Origin: CAYFKJ01 sp964528595
GTDB taxonomy: Bacteria; Pseudomonadota; Alphaproteobacteria; UBA2966
Assembly (NCBI GenBank): GCA_964528595.1
Contig: CAZGTM010000077.1
Location: forward strand, 1-15,475
DNA: 15,475 bases
Reading direction: 5' to 3'
The translations under genes were made by a program, and so were the position numbers. How positions within the stretch are numbered: the stretch's first letter is position 1; every line of letters starts with the position of its first letter. Below are positions 6,446 through 14,516 of the stretch, piece by piece. The notes beneath the pieces are model-generated. The model did no database searches. It was given only the letters and a program-made list of their open reading frames with translations, and was not told the origin of the DNA.

Positions 6446-7678
6446 ATGAACAATAGCGCCAATTTGGAGCTCGCGGATTACGAATTTCTCGTCGTTGACG
6501 ATGAACAGTTTATTCGCAACCTCATCATCCGGATCCTGGGCACCATGGGCGTGGACGCCGAACACACGTCGTCCTGTGCGAGCGGAGAAGAGGGGGTCAA
6601 CTATCTCAATGAATTGACGGGCGATCCGCCTGACTTCATCCTCTGCGATCTCAACATGCCCGACATGGACGGCGTTGAATTCCTCCGCCACCTGGCGGCG
6701 CGGTCTTTCGACGGCGGCATCATTCTGATTAGCGGCGAGGACAAACGAATTCTCAAGGCCGCCGAAGATTTGGCGCGGGCGCACGATTTGCATTTTCTCG
6801 GCGCCTTGTCCAAACCCGTCACACCGGCCGACCTCGCGGCGCTGTTGGCGACGTTCACACCGGAACGCGCCCGGCGCGGCGCCCGCCAGAGCGTCGACAT
6901 CGAAGCTGACGATTTGAGGGAGGCCATCGTCAACCGCGACATCACTGTGGTGTTCCAGCCAAAGGTCTCGGTGGAGACCGGTGTCCTGATCGGCGTCGAG
7001 ACCTTGGCCAGATGGACGCACAACGAAAAAGGCTTCGTGCCGCCCGACGTGTTCGTCCACATTGCCGAAGAAAACGGCATGATCGACGACCTCACCAACC
7101 TGATCGTGGAACAGGCCATCGCCCAGGGCGGCGAATGGCTTGCCGACGGGCTGGACATCAAAGTGGCGGTCAATTTGTCGGTCGACAACCTAAACAACCT
7201 GGAACTGCCGGAGTACCTCATTGGTCTGGCGGAAAAGGCCGGCATGAACCCCCACCGCCTAGTGCTGGAAGTGACGGAAAGCCGCTTGATGGAGGATATC
7301 GTCAAGCCGTTGGAAATCCTGACGCGGTTGAGGATTAAGGGCCTCGATTTATCAATTGACGATTTTGGCACGGGACACTCTTCACTCGAACAACTAAAAC
7401 GAATACCCTTTACCGAACTCAAGATCGACCGGGCATTTGTCAACGGCGCCGCCGGAGAACCGGCCACCCGCGCCATTCTTGAAACGGCGGTGGATTTGGC
7501 CAAGCGCCTCGAGATGTCCATCGTCGCCGAAGGTGCCGAGAATCAGGAGGACTGGGATCTCGTGGCGCTACTGGGCTGCGATCTCGTTCAAGGATATTTC
7601 GTCTCGAAGCCAATACCGGGATCGGAAATCGAAGCCTGGCGCGAAACCTGGGCGGCGACACCGTTGGGCGGTGCCTAA
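6446..7678 (+). CDS. REC-EAL response regulator, predicted c-di-GMP phosphodiesterase
   Basis: A 410-residue cytosolic response regulator. The receiver domain (about 12-135) has the acidic pair Asp18-Asp19, phospho-acceptor Asp68 (CDLNMPDMDG), Ser96 and Lys123. The EAL domain (about 152-395) has the signature variant Glu185-Thr-Leu187 and retains Asn243, Glu275, Asp305-Asp306 in DDFGTG, Lys326, Glu362 and Gln382. These are the metal-binding, c-di-GMP-binding and general-base positions of active EAL phosphodiesterases, so it should hydrolyse c-di-GMP to pGpG. The layout is that of RocR and PvrR. The ATG at 6446 is chosen over a GTG at 6413 because it begins just before the receiver fold and has GGA 7 bases upstream (and GGGAG further back). 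The two histidine kinases on the facing strand are natural candidates to phosphorylate it. It ends 32 bases from the first of them. Confidence 0.93.
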   Translation: MNNSANLELADYEFLVVDDEQFIRNLIIRILGTMGVDAEHTSSCASGEEGVNYLNELTGDPPDFILCDLNMPDMDGVEFLRHLAARSFDGGIILISGEDKRILKAAEDLARAHDLHFLGALSKPVTPADLAALLATFTPERARRGARQSVDIEADDLREAIVNRDITVVFQPKVSVETGVLIGVETLARWTHNEKGFVPPDVFVHIAEENGMIDDLTNLIVEQAIAQGGEWLADGLDIKVAVNLSVDNLNNLELPEYLIGLAEKAGMNPHRLVLEVTESRLMEDIVKPLEILTRLRIKGLDLSIDDFGTGHSSLEQLKRIPFTELKIDRAFVNGAAGEPATRAILETAVDLAKRLEMSIVAEGAENQEDWDLVALLGCDLVQGYFVSKPIPGSEIEAWRETWAATPLGGA

Positions 7679-7710
7679 GGATTTATGTCGGCCGTCCAAT
7701 CCGCACTTGG

Positions 7711-9651
7711 TTACGCCAGCGGAAAAGTGATGGTCGCGGTCGTTCCCCTGCCCGGCTGACTCTCAATCTCCAACGTACCGTTGTTGAGTGCCGCCATTCG
7801 CTTTACCAGCGGAAGACCGAGGCCGGTGCCTTCCTTGAACTTGCCGTTTTCCGTTTGTTCGAAGGCAGCCAATGCAATCGGAATTTCGTCCGCACTCATG
7901 CCGACACCGGTGTCGGTGACGCTAATCGATAGTCTGTCGCCTCCGCTCACCTCGGCGCCCACGGTTACCGTACCGTCTTCGGCGGTAAACTTGACGGCGT
8001 TCGACAAAAGATTGACCAGCATTTGGGTCAACATGCGCTCATCAACATATAACGAAGGGAGGTCCTTCGAGACATCGGCAGCAAGTTTGACACCGCCTTG
8101 ATGAGCCTTGGCGCTTATCAATTGCAGGCAAAGGCCGATGATATCGCCGACATTAACTTGTTTCGGCTCGGTCATCAGTTTACCGGCCTCGATTTTTGAC
8201 AGATCAAGGACGCTGTTGATCAGGTTGAGCAGATGTTCGCCGGAGGCCGATATGTTCCGGACATAGTGTGCCTGGCGCTCATTCAGCGGCCCCGCGGTCT
8301 CATCCTCAAGAATATCCGAAAAACCGATCACGGCATTCATTGGCGTGCGCAACTCATGGCTCATGTTCGCCAGGAAATCCGACTTTGCCTCGTTTGCGGA
8401 TTCGGCCTGTTTTTTCGCCTCGTTCAGCTCCGCGGTGCGTTCCAATACCCGCCGCTCCAATTCCTCGGTATTCGTTCTCACGGCATCCGCCATCTCCGTG
8501 AAATTACGCGAAAGCCGGCCGATCTCGTCCCGGGTCGATTGGTCGAGGGCAACGGAATAGTTCCCCGATTTCATCTCTTCAACCGACGCATCCAGATTGG
8601 CCACCGGGTCCAATACCGTCCTGTTGATGATCCAGCCGATCACCAAAAGGGTTGTAAGTACTGCCAGCACGACAAGAGTCATCAACCCGGTCAGCCGGTC
8701 ACCCACGATCAAAGTTTTGAAATCGAGCACCGTCACGTCATACCAACCGATATCCTCCAGATAAGTCATACCGAGGAGGTTCCGCTTACCCCCGATATCA
8801 ACGAACAAGCTTTTTACGGCATGCGGGGTCTCGGCCAGGAAGTCCATCACGTCGCGGACACGCGCAGCGTCTTCTTCCGAATCCAGGAGTTGGAAGATCG
8901 TCTTCCTCAGGGCGTCGCTTTTGGTAAGAGAGCGAAAATCGATTTTTGAGATATCGGCGTGGGCTTGAATTGCCCCGTCCCTGTTCACGTACACTTTGTC
9001 GATACCGGCTTCGTCGTAGCCGACGATGGCCCGCACGAAACCCGTGAGGTCTATTCCGGTGCCGATAATTCCGACGATCCTGGCGCCTGAATGGACGAGA
9101 CAGTTTATCCAGACCTTGGTCACATCCAATTCACTGTCGTAGTCGATGTTGACGGCGCAGGCCTCGCCCAGTTGCTTGGTCGCGGCATACCAGGCGTCCT
9201 TCGGATCGTCCGGCTTGATTGTGTAGCGCAGTTGCCGTCCGGCGTAGGTATTGGTCTTGTCGTTGAAGTAGTAATTGCCGGAGCCGTCTATGACGAAGAA
9301 GTAACTCCCGTCCTTGAAAATCGTTCGATAGCTTTCCAGTTGGGCGATCGCCCGCCGTTTTTTCGCCGTATCTTCCTCGTCGCTTGCCCAAGCAATGATG
9401 GCCGGTGATTTCACGAGACTTTTGGCCAGCGCAATTTCACGCGCCAAGGGCCCGACCGCCCTGGATTCGTCGTAAAGCACATGTTTTTCGACAAATCGCC
9501 TGCCGAGATTCTCTTCCACACCGACCAGCACGTGGTTGTAGGCCAGGACGATCACGACGCCGAGCAACCCGACGGCGGGTATCGCGTACAGTAGAAATCT
9601 GAATTTCAGACTATGACGAAAAAATCCGACCATACCGGCGCTGCAAATCAT
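7711..9651 (-). CDS. Membrane sensor histidine kinase with periplasmic dCache-like domain
   Basis: A 646-residue sensor kinase. A first membrane helix covers about 18-38 and a second about 320-343; between them lies a periplasmic region of roughly 280 residues resembling dCache (motifs around YFFVIDGSGNYYFND at 117-131 and GIIGTGIDLTG at 194-204). A HAMP linker (about 341-395) and a coiled-coil signalling helix (395-425) lead to HisKA with His432 in FLANMSHELRTPMNA. The ATPase domain has the N box (NLLSNAVKF, Asn551), DTGVG (580-584) and GTGLGL (608-613). There is no receiver or phosphotransfer domain, so it needs a separate partner, possibly the REC-EAL protein. It follows the PAS kinase by 63 bases in the same direction, and their kinase cores are strikingly alike. 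The start may be ATG 9651 or ATG 9633; neither has a strong ribosome site. The ligand is unknown. Confidence 0.93.
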   Translation of the reverse strand: MICSAGMVGFFRHSLKFRFLLYAIPAVGLLGVVIVLAYNHVLVGVEENLGRRFVEKHVLYDESRAVGPLAREIALAKSLVKSPAIIAWASDEEDTAKKRRAIAQLESYRTIFKDGSYFFVIDGSGNYYFNDKTNTYAGRQLRYTIKPDDPKDAWYAATKQLGEACAVNIDYDSELDVTKVWINCLVHSGARIVGIIGTGIDLTGFVRAIVGYDEAGIDKVYVNRDGAIQAHADISKIDFRSLTKSDALRKTIFQLLDSEEDAARVRDVMDFLAETPHAVKSLFVDIGGKRNLLGMTYLEDIGWYDVTVLDFKTLIVGDRLTGLMTLVVLAVLTTLLVIGWIINRTVLDPVANLDASVEEMKSGNYSVALDQSTRDEIGRLSRNFTEMADAVRTNTEELERRVLERTAELNEAKKQAESANEAKSDFLANMSHELRTPMNAVIGFSDILEDETAGPLNERQAHYVRNISASGEHLLNLINSVLDLSKIEAGKLMTEPKQVNVGDIIGLCLQLISAKAHQGGVKLAADVSKDLPSLYVDERMLTQMLVNLLSNAVKFTAEDGTVTVGAEVSGGDRLSISVTDTGVGMSADEIPIALAAFEQTENGKFKEGTGLGLPLVKRMAALNNGTLEIESQPGRGTTATITFPLA

Positions 9652-9689
9652 TTTTGCCCGACGCCGGCAAGGCGTGATCTGAAATGCCT

Positions 9690-9712
9690 GTCCTTAAAGC
9701 TGAAGCTTGGAC
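9690..9712 (-). other. Inverted repeat after the PAS kinase gene
   Basis: In the 63-base gap between the two kinase genes, GTCC (9690-9693) pairs with GGAC (9709-9712) and AAGC (9697-9700) with GCTT (9705-9708) around a 4-base loop, with a 3-base bulge (9694-9696). It lies 2 bases past the PAS kinase stop codon. There is no T-run after it on the - strand, so it is not a standard terminator. It could be an mRNA-stabilising or attenuating structure, or chance. Confidence 0.25.
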
Positions 9713-9714
9713 AA

Positions 9715-11427
9715 TCAACCGTTCATCGGATCAGGTTCGGCGACGGGGAGTGAAATCGAGGCAATGGTGCCATGACCGGGCCTGCTTTCCAAATTTAAAC
9801 TTCCGCCGTTCAGTTCCGCCAGGCTCTGAACCAGCGGTAAACCAAGGCCAGTGCCTTCCATGAACTTGCCGCTTTCGGTTTGCTCGAAAGCCGACATAGC
9901 CGTGGGGATTTCATGCGGACTCATGCCGACACCGGTATCCCTCACCTTGAGGGTCACGCACCCTTTCTCCGACGGCTTCGCCTCCACCGAAACGGTCCCT
10001 CCCCGCGGTGTAAATTTCACGGCATTGGAAAGCAAGTTGACCAGCATCTGCATCAGCATGCGCTCGTCCACAAACAGCGACGGCAGGTCGTCCTCAATCT
10101 GCGTCGCCAAAATTACACCGCCCTTGTCCGCCTGCTCGCTGACGAACGGTAAGCATCTTACGACGATGCCCTGCACACTCACCGAACTCTGTTCGACAAC
10201 CTGCTTGCCGGCCTCGATTTTCGACAAGTCGAGCACGTCGTTGATCAACGAAAGCAGGTGGTCGCCGGAATCTCGAATGTCCTGGAGGTATTCCATCTGC
10301 TTGCTGTTCAACGAGCCGGCAATGCCAGCCTGCAAAGATTGGGAGAAACCGAGAATGGCGTTCAAGGGTGTTCTGAGTTCATGGCTCATGTTGGCAAGAA
10401 ACTCGGATTTCGCCCTGTTGGCGACATTCGCTTCCTCTCGCGCCAGTCTGTGTCTCAGTTCCAATTCCTTGCGCTGAGTAATGTCGTTGGTCACGCTGAT
10501 CAGATTGCCGTCTGTGTCGCGCGACCAGTAAACCTCGGCAATACCGTCCGCCATCGGTTGTTCCTGGTACAGTCCGTCCGGAATATTCTTCAGGAACTCA
10601 GCCCTTTCATTGGCGATTTCGATCGGGTCGCCTTCACCGTAATCTCCTCTTTCAGCGCGAAACCGCAAGATGGGCATGATTGATTCGCCCACGACGAATA
10701 ATTCTTCAGGCAACTTCCCAATTTCCATGTAACGACGGCTGAAAACCTGGAGATTCAACTCAGAATCGTACATTAAAACCGCCCCCTCGATATTATCGAG
10801 CGCCCGGCGGAGTTGGGCTTCCTTGACCGCCAAATCGTCTTCCGCCCGTTTTCGGTCAGTAATATCCAGGACGGTTAATACAATCCAGCCGTTGACCAGG
10901 GGATTTTTGCGCGCCAGAACTGAGCGGTCGTCAAACCAGGCGGATTCATGCTCTCCATAATTTCCATCGCTCAGTTCCGCCAGCCTTGCATTGGCGATTT
11001 CAGCGGGCGAGCCGGGCCCGAAAAATCCATATTCTGCCGCGCGTAAAAGGAAAGGACCGACGGGCAGTCCGATTTCCAGTTGGAGTCCCAACCTCTGCAT
11101 CATGTCTTCGAAGCGTCGGTTGTACATCCGGAATCGCTGATCTCCATCCAGAACGTAAACCGCCTCCGACATTTGATCGAGAAGCAGGCGCAACAGGCCG
11201 GCACCCTCAATTTCCATCGGGTCCTGGTCGGGAACAGGGGATCTCGCGTTATCCAAAACGTCTCTCAATAATTGTCCGGGATCGCGCCACAATCCTCCCC
11301 CGCCAAACCAATCCCCCAACCGGCTGCGAAGACGTTTTCCCGATCCAAAATGTACAACTTCATATGAATTAGGTCGCGCACGCCGACAAACAAGCTTTCG
11401 GTCGGAACGATCAACGGGTATTTCCAC
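9715..11427 (-). CDS. Soluble PAS-PAS sensor histidine kinase
   Basis: A kinase of up to 570 residues with no membrane helix, so cytosolic. It has two PAS domains, about 80-190 and 208-318, the second beginning ALDNIEGAVLMYDSELNLQV, each ending in a PAC-like DITDRK or DITQRK. HisKA follows with His349 (FLANMSHELRTPLNA), then the ATPase domain with Asn468 (NLLSNAVKF), DTGVG (497-501) and GTGLGL (525-530). No receiver domain is attached. From the H-box to the C-terminus it is highly similar to the downstream membrane kinase, implying duplication with replacement of the sensor. The start is uncertain. GTG 11427 has no visible ribosome site, and the first 30 or so codons have a lower GC third position than the rest. 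ATG 11217 (residue 71, with AGGA 4 bases upstream) would still keep both PAS domains. Confidence 0.9.
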   Translation of the reverse strand: MEIPVDRSDRKLVCRRARPNSYEVVHFGSGKRLRSRLGDWFGGGGLWRDPGQLLRDVLDNARSPVPDQDPMEIEGAGLLRLLLDQMSEAVYVLDGDQRFRMYNRRFEDMMQRLGLQLEIGLPVGPFLLRAAEYGFFGPGSPAEIANARLAELSDGNYGEHESAWFDDRSVLARKNPLVNGWIVLTVLDITDRKRAEDDLAVKEAQLRRALDNIEGAVLMYDSELNLQVFSRRYMEIGKLPEELFVVGESIMPILRFRAERGDYGEGDPIEIANERAEFLKNIPDGLYQEQPMADGIAEVYWSRDTDGNLISVTNDITQRKELELRHRLAREEANVANRAKSEFLANMSHELRTPLNAILGFSQSLQAGIAGSLNSKQMEYLQDIRDSGDHLLSLINDVLDLSKIEAGKQVVEQSSVSVQGIVVRCLPFVSEQADKGGVILATQIEDDLPSLFVDERMLMQMLVNLLSNAVKFTPRGGTVSVEAKPSEKGCVTLKVRDTGVGMSPHEIPTAMSAFEQTESGKFMEGTGLGLPLVQSLAELNGGSLNLESRPGHGTIASISLPVAEPDPMNG

Positions 11428-11540
11428 GAAGGTGCGTCACTTGGTATGCTTGGCCATCCACAAGAATCGTATGCGGTTGGGGATCATCCCAAAATCGGTT
11501 GGATTTGGATGAAAACCGCCTATAGCAGGGGAGCAGTTTC
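11428..11540. promoter_or_regulatory. Divergent intergenic region, PAS kinase / AAA+ ATPase, with near-palindrome
   Basis: This 113-base gap separates the divergent kinase and ATPase genes. It carries TTGGGGAT-C-ATCCCAA at 11477-11492, a palindrome with one extra G, placed near the middle as an operator shared by both genes might be. The ATPase ribosome site AGGGGAG (11527-11533) is 7 bases from its ATG. I see no convincing promoter hexamers: TTGGAT (11499-11504) with TATAGC (11521-11526) is well spaced but would start transcription inside the ribosome site. Confidence 0.3.
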
Positions 11541-13016
11541 ATGCCATTGGGCGATATTCTTGTAGCGAAAGGCATCGTCACTTCGGAAGATATTTTGAAG
11601 GGGGTGGAGCATCAGCGCTCCAATGGGGGAAGGTTTGGCGACTGTCTGGTTGCCATCGGCGCGACCTCGGCCGAAAAGATCGCCGAAGTGCTGGCGGAGG
11701 CGCCGGTCGGTCCCAGAAGTCTCGATGATACCGGCGTCGATCCCATATTGCTGCTTCAACTCATGCTCAAGGGCATGCACTCCGAAAATCTGGAAACGGC
11801 CACCCAACTCGCAAACACCCTACTGCTGCCGATGTCGATCATCAACGCGCTGCTGCAAGAGGCCACCGACCGGTCACTGGTGGAGGTTCTCGGCCAAGCC
11901 GATGGCGGTGCCGGCGGCATAACAGAAATGCGCTATGCCCTAAGCAGCGCCGGTCGGACTTATACGCTTGAGGCGCTGGAGCTGAGCCAGTATTTCGGAC
12001 CGGCGCCGGTTTCCCTGGAGGCCTACCAGGAGAGCGTCATCCGCCAAAAAATCTCCAACGAGTGGGTGAGCCGCGAATTGCTGGTCGATGCCTTCAAGGA
12101 TTTGGTCATCCCCGAACGCTTCCTCACCCGCCTCGGACCGGCGGTAAATTCCGGCACCGCCATCTTGATTTACGGCCCGGCCGGCAACGGCAAGACAACC
12201 GTTGCCGAAATCGTCGGCGCCATCTTCGAAAACGTGATCTTCGTGCCGCATTGTTTCGAGGTGGACGGCGTGATCATCAAGCTGTTCGATCCGACAATTC
12301 ACAAACCCATCGAAAAGGCGGTTCCCGAAGGCCAGGGTCCCGGCGGCTTGAGGCGCGAGAATATCGACAAACGCTTCGTCCCCTGCTACCGGCCCATGGT
12401 CATCACCGGCGGTGAATTGACGCTGGAGATGCTCGATCTCAAGTACAACGAAGCCGCCAAGTTCTATGAAGCGCCGATGCATATCAAGGCGCTCAACGGG
12501 ACATTCCTGATCGACGACTTCGGGCGCCAGAAGGTGGCGCCCGAGGATATTCTCAATCGTTGGATCGTGCCGCTCAACAGCCGCGTGGACTATCTCAATT
12601 TGCACACCGGCAAGAGCTTCCAGCTGCCGTTCGACGAGTTGGTCATATTTTCCACCAACCTCCACCCGAACGACCTGATGGACCCGGCATTTCAGCGGCG
12701 CATCGGCTACAAGCTGGAGACGGTCGAGCCGCCCGAAGACCTGTTCCGCAAAGTGTTCGAGGGAATGGCGAAGAAACAAGGCTTGGAACTGACGGACGAG
12801 GTTTACGACCAGGTCATGACAGAAATCCGCAAGAACGAAGCGCCGCTCGCCTACTTCCAGCCGAAGTTCATCATCGAGCAGGTGCAGGCGTCGTGTAAAT
12901 TCGAAGGGACGCCGCCGCAGTTCACCAAGGAGAACATCGAAGACGCCATGACCAACCTCTACGTCAAGGAAGCCGAAAGTGAGATGTTCGGGGTGGCGAA
13001 GGGCGGCGGATCGTAA
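11541..13016 (+). CDS. AAA+ ATPase with N-terminal MshEN-like (T2SSE_N-type) domain
   Basis: A 491-residue cytosolic ATPase. The N-terminus (2-54) has two similar 24-residue halves: LGDILVAKGIV...Q ending at Gln25, a 5-residue linker, and RFGDCLVAIGA from Arg31. This is the layout of the MshEN domain of type II secretion and pilus ATPases, which binds c-di-GMP, though residue 2 is Pro instead of Arg and the second half ends in Ala instead of Gln. A middle region (about 55-190) is unassigned. The AAA+ core has Walker A GPAGNGKT (212-219), Walker B TFLIDD (321-326), sensor-1 Asn in FSTNLHP (Asn373) and candidate arginine fingers Arg386-Arg387; a helical lid follows to about 475. It is not a secretion ATPase, since the GspE catalytic core is absent. 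The ATG has AGGGGAG 7 bases upstream. The role is unknown, perhaps remodelling another protein in response to c-di-GMP. It is divergent from the kinases, and its stop codon directly abuts that of the next gene. Confidence 0.9.
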   Translation: MPLGDILVAKGIVTSEDILKGVEHQRSNGGRFGDCLVAIGATSAEKIAEVLAEAPVGPRSLDDTGVDPILLLQLMLKGMHSENLETATQLANTLLLPMSIINALLQEATDRSLVEVLGQADGGAGGITEMRYALSSAGRTYTLEALELSQYFGPAPVSLEAYQESVIRQKISNEWVSRELLVDAFKDLVIPERFLTRLGPAVNSGTAILIYGPAGNGKTTVAEIVGAIFENVIFVPHCFEVDGVIIKLFDPTIHKPIEKAVPEGQGPGGLRRENIDKRFVPCYRPMVITGGELTLEMLDLKYNEAAKFYEAPMHIKALNGTFLIDDFGRQKVAPEDILNRWIVPLNSRVDYLNLHTGKSFQLPFDELVIFSTNLHPNDLMDPAFQRRIGYKLETVEPPEDLFRKVFEGMAKKQGLELTDEVYDQVMTEIRKNEAPLAYFQPKFIIEQVQASCKFEGTPPQFTKENIEDAMTNLYVKEAESEMFGVAKGGGS

Positions 13017-13574
13017 TTATTCGTCCCAGCCGCCAGTGACGAACCGCGCTGTGCTGGCGTAGCCGTCGGCATGCAGGCGTTTCACCGTTTCCTTCAGTTT
13101 TGCGGGCTCGTGCGCCGGAATGCCGAGACCGTTGATGATGCGGTTGTTCATATTGAACAGGGCACAGATGGAAGCGGCGTGGTAAAGGGCGGTATCGTCC
13201 CACCCGGCGTCATGAACCGCGTCCGCGTCGGCCTGGACCATCTTATCCGGCGTATCGTTGAGTTTTTTCGCAAAGCGCAAGACGGTTTTCAGCTTTTCCG
13301 GCAGATCGGCGCTGTCGATATTGTCCATCAGCTGGTCGAACACACCCTCGTCGATACCGAAAGCCGCAGCGACGGCCGCGTGTTCGCCGTAGCAGAAATC
13401 GCAGGCGTTCAGACCCGAAACATAGGCGCCGATCAATTCGCGTTCGCCGACCGTGAACGGTGACGGCCCCCGAAGCAGGGCTTCATGGTATTCCGCAAAT
13501 GGAACGCCCAACGCCGGGTCGAGGCGCAGGACCATTTTCAGATCGGCGTCGGGCTGTGATTTCAGAAAGCTCAT
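13017..13574 (-). CDS. AhpD-like / carboxymuconolactone decarboxylase family protein
   Basis: A 185-residue all-helical protein of the AhpD/CMD superfamily, of the peroxidase-related length class. It keeps the AhpD active-site pattern Glu46 (11 residues) Cys58-x-x-Cys61-x-x-x-His65 in ACDFCYGEH, which in AhpD supports thiol-disulfide exchange and peroxide reduction. An antioxidant or thiol-reductase role is therefore likely, but the substrate and electron donor are unknown. The ATG overlaps the stop of the upstream alpha/beta hydrolase in ATGA (13571-13574) and also has its own AAGGA 6 bases upstream, so the two are cotranscribed and probably coupled. Its stop codon (13017-13019) touches the stop of the convergent ATPase gene with no base between them. 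Confidence 0.9.
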   Translation of the reverse strand: MSFLKSQPDADLKMVLRLDPALGVPFAEYHEALLRGPSPFTVGERELIGAYVSGLNACDFCYGEHAAVAAAFGIDEGVFDQLMDNIDSADLPEKLKTVLRFAKKLNDTPDKMVQADADAVHDAGWDDTALYHAASICALFNMNNRIINGLGIPAHEPAKLKETVKRLHADGYASTARFVTGGWDE

Positions 13575-14461
13575 GGCAGGTCCTTAAAGTGTTGCGAAAT
13601 GGCATCGATCAGCATGGGCGACACGCCGGGCGAGAACACCTCATGGCCCCAGCCTTCGACGATATTTAGTTTGGCGCCCGGAATACGGGCGGCGACGTCT
13701 TCACCCGCGGCAGCCGGGATCACGAGATCATCGGCGCCGTGCAGCACCAAAGTGGGAACCGAAAGGTTCTTAAGATTCTCGTGGAAGGGCGGCGCTGCGA
13801 CCATGGCCAACAGGTTTCGGCTGTAGCCGTCCAGATACATGCTGCGGTCGAGATCATCGTTCAACTTGCGCCGGTAGTCTTCGGGATCGGCTTCAAATCC
13901 GGGGCTGCGGAGGGCTGCAAAAATTCTCAGGCCGAGATCAACGATGCTGTCACGGTTGGTCGGATCCGGCGCCTCGAACAAAACCTGATGGACCTCCCCG
14001 TCTCCGCTCGGAAGGCCTGGTGCCCCCGACGTGCTCATCATCACAACCAGGCCGGCGACCAATTCCGGGTGGCGGATCGCCAGGCGCTGGGCAATACGGC
14101 CTCCCATGGACATGCCGCCGACAATCGCCTTGTCGATACCCAAGGCCATCAATAATGCGGCCGCATCGTCGGCCATGTCCTCTTCGGTGTAGGGCCCAGC
14201 GACGGGCTCACCGGCGGCAGCGGCGGCAAAGGCGGCCTCGAGATCAGGGATGCCGTGTTCGTCGAACTTTTGCGACAGTCCGGTATCGCGATTATCGAAG
14301 CGGATGACCCGGTAACCCCTGTCCGCCAATCCTTGGCACATGGCGACCGGCCAGCCGGTCAACTGCAGACCGAAACCGATAATCAGCAGCAGCGCCGGAT
14401 CGGACGGATCGCCGAATTCTTCATATTCAAGACCAATGCCGTTCGCCGCAATGAGGGGCAT
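13571..14461 (-). CDS. Alpha/beta-fold hydrolase
   Basis: A 296-residue alpha/beta hydrolase, of usual length and without a signal peptide. The nucleophile elbow is GMSMGG (116-121) with Ser118, the acid is Asp245 in HGADDLVIP (241-249), and the base is His273 in GWGHE. The oxyanion region is around IGFGLQLTGW (28-37), and RFDNRDTGLS (54-63) is the usual strand-4 segment. These show a working Ser-Asp-His esterase or hydrolase; the substrate is unknown. The ribosome site is exceptional: AAGGAGGTGA at 14463-14472, almost the full complement of the 16S rRNA tail, with AGGAGG 4 bases before the ATG. This implies efficient translation. It is the first gene of a two-gene unit with the AhpD-like protein. 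Confidence 0.92.
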   Translation of the reverse strand: MPLIAANGIGLEYEEFGDPSDPALLLIIGFGLQLTGWPVAMCQGLADRGYRVIRFDNRDTGLSQKFDEHGIPDLEAAFAAAAAGEPVAGPYTEEDMADDAAALLMALGIDKAIVGGMSMGGRIAQRLAIRHPELVAGLVVMMSTSGAPGLPSGDGEVHQVLFEAPDPTNRDSIVDLGLRIFAALRSPGFEADPEDYRRKLNDDLDRSMYLDGYSRNLLAMVAAPPFHENLKNLSVPTLVLHGADDLVIPAAAGEDVAARIPGAKLNIVEGWGHEVFSPGVSPMLIDAISQHFKDLP

Positions 14462-14516
14462 TTCACCTCCTTGGTAGATTCAGCGATATCCCCGGTGCTC
14501 AGGGTGTTGGCTCGCT

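Noticed and set aside
11940..12779. Open frame of 279 codons on the - strand inside the ATPase gene.
   Set aside because: It is antisense to the conserved Walker A/B core, and its translation has no recognisable fold or motif.
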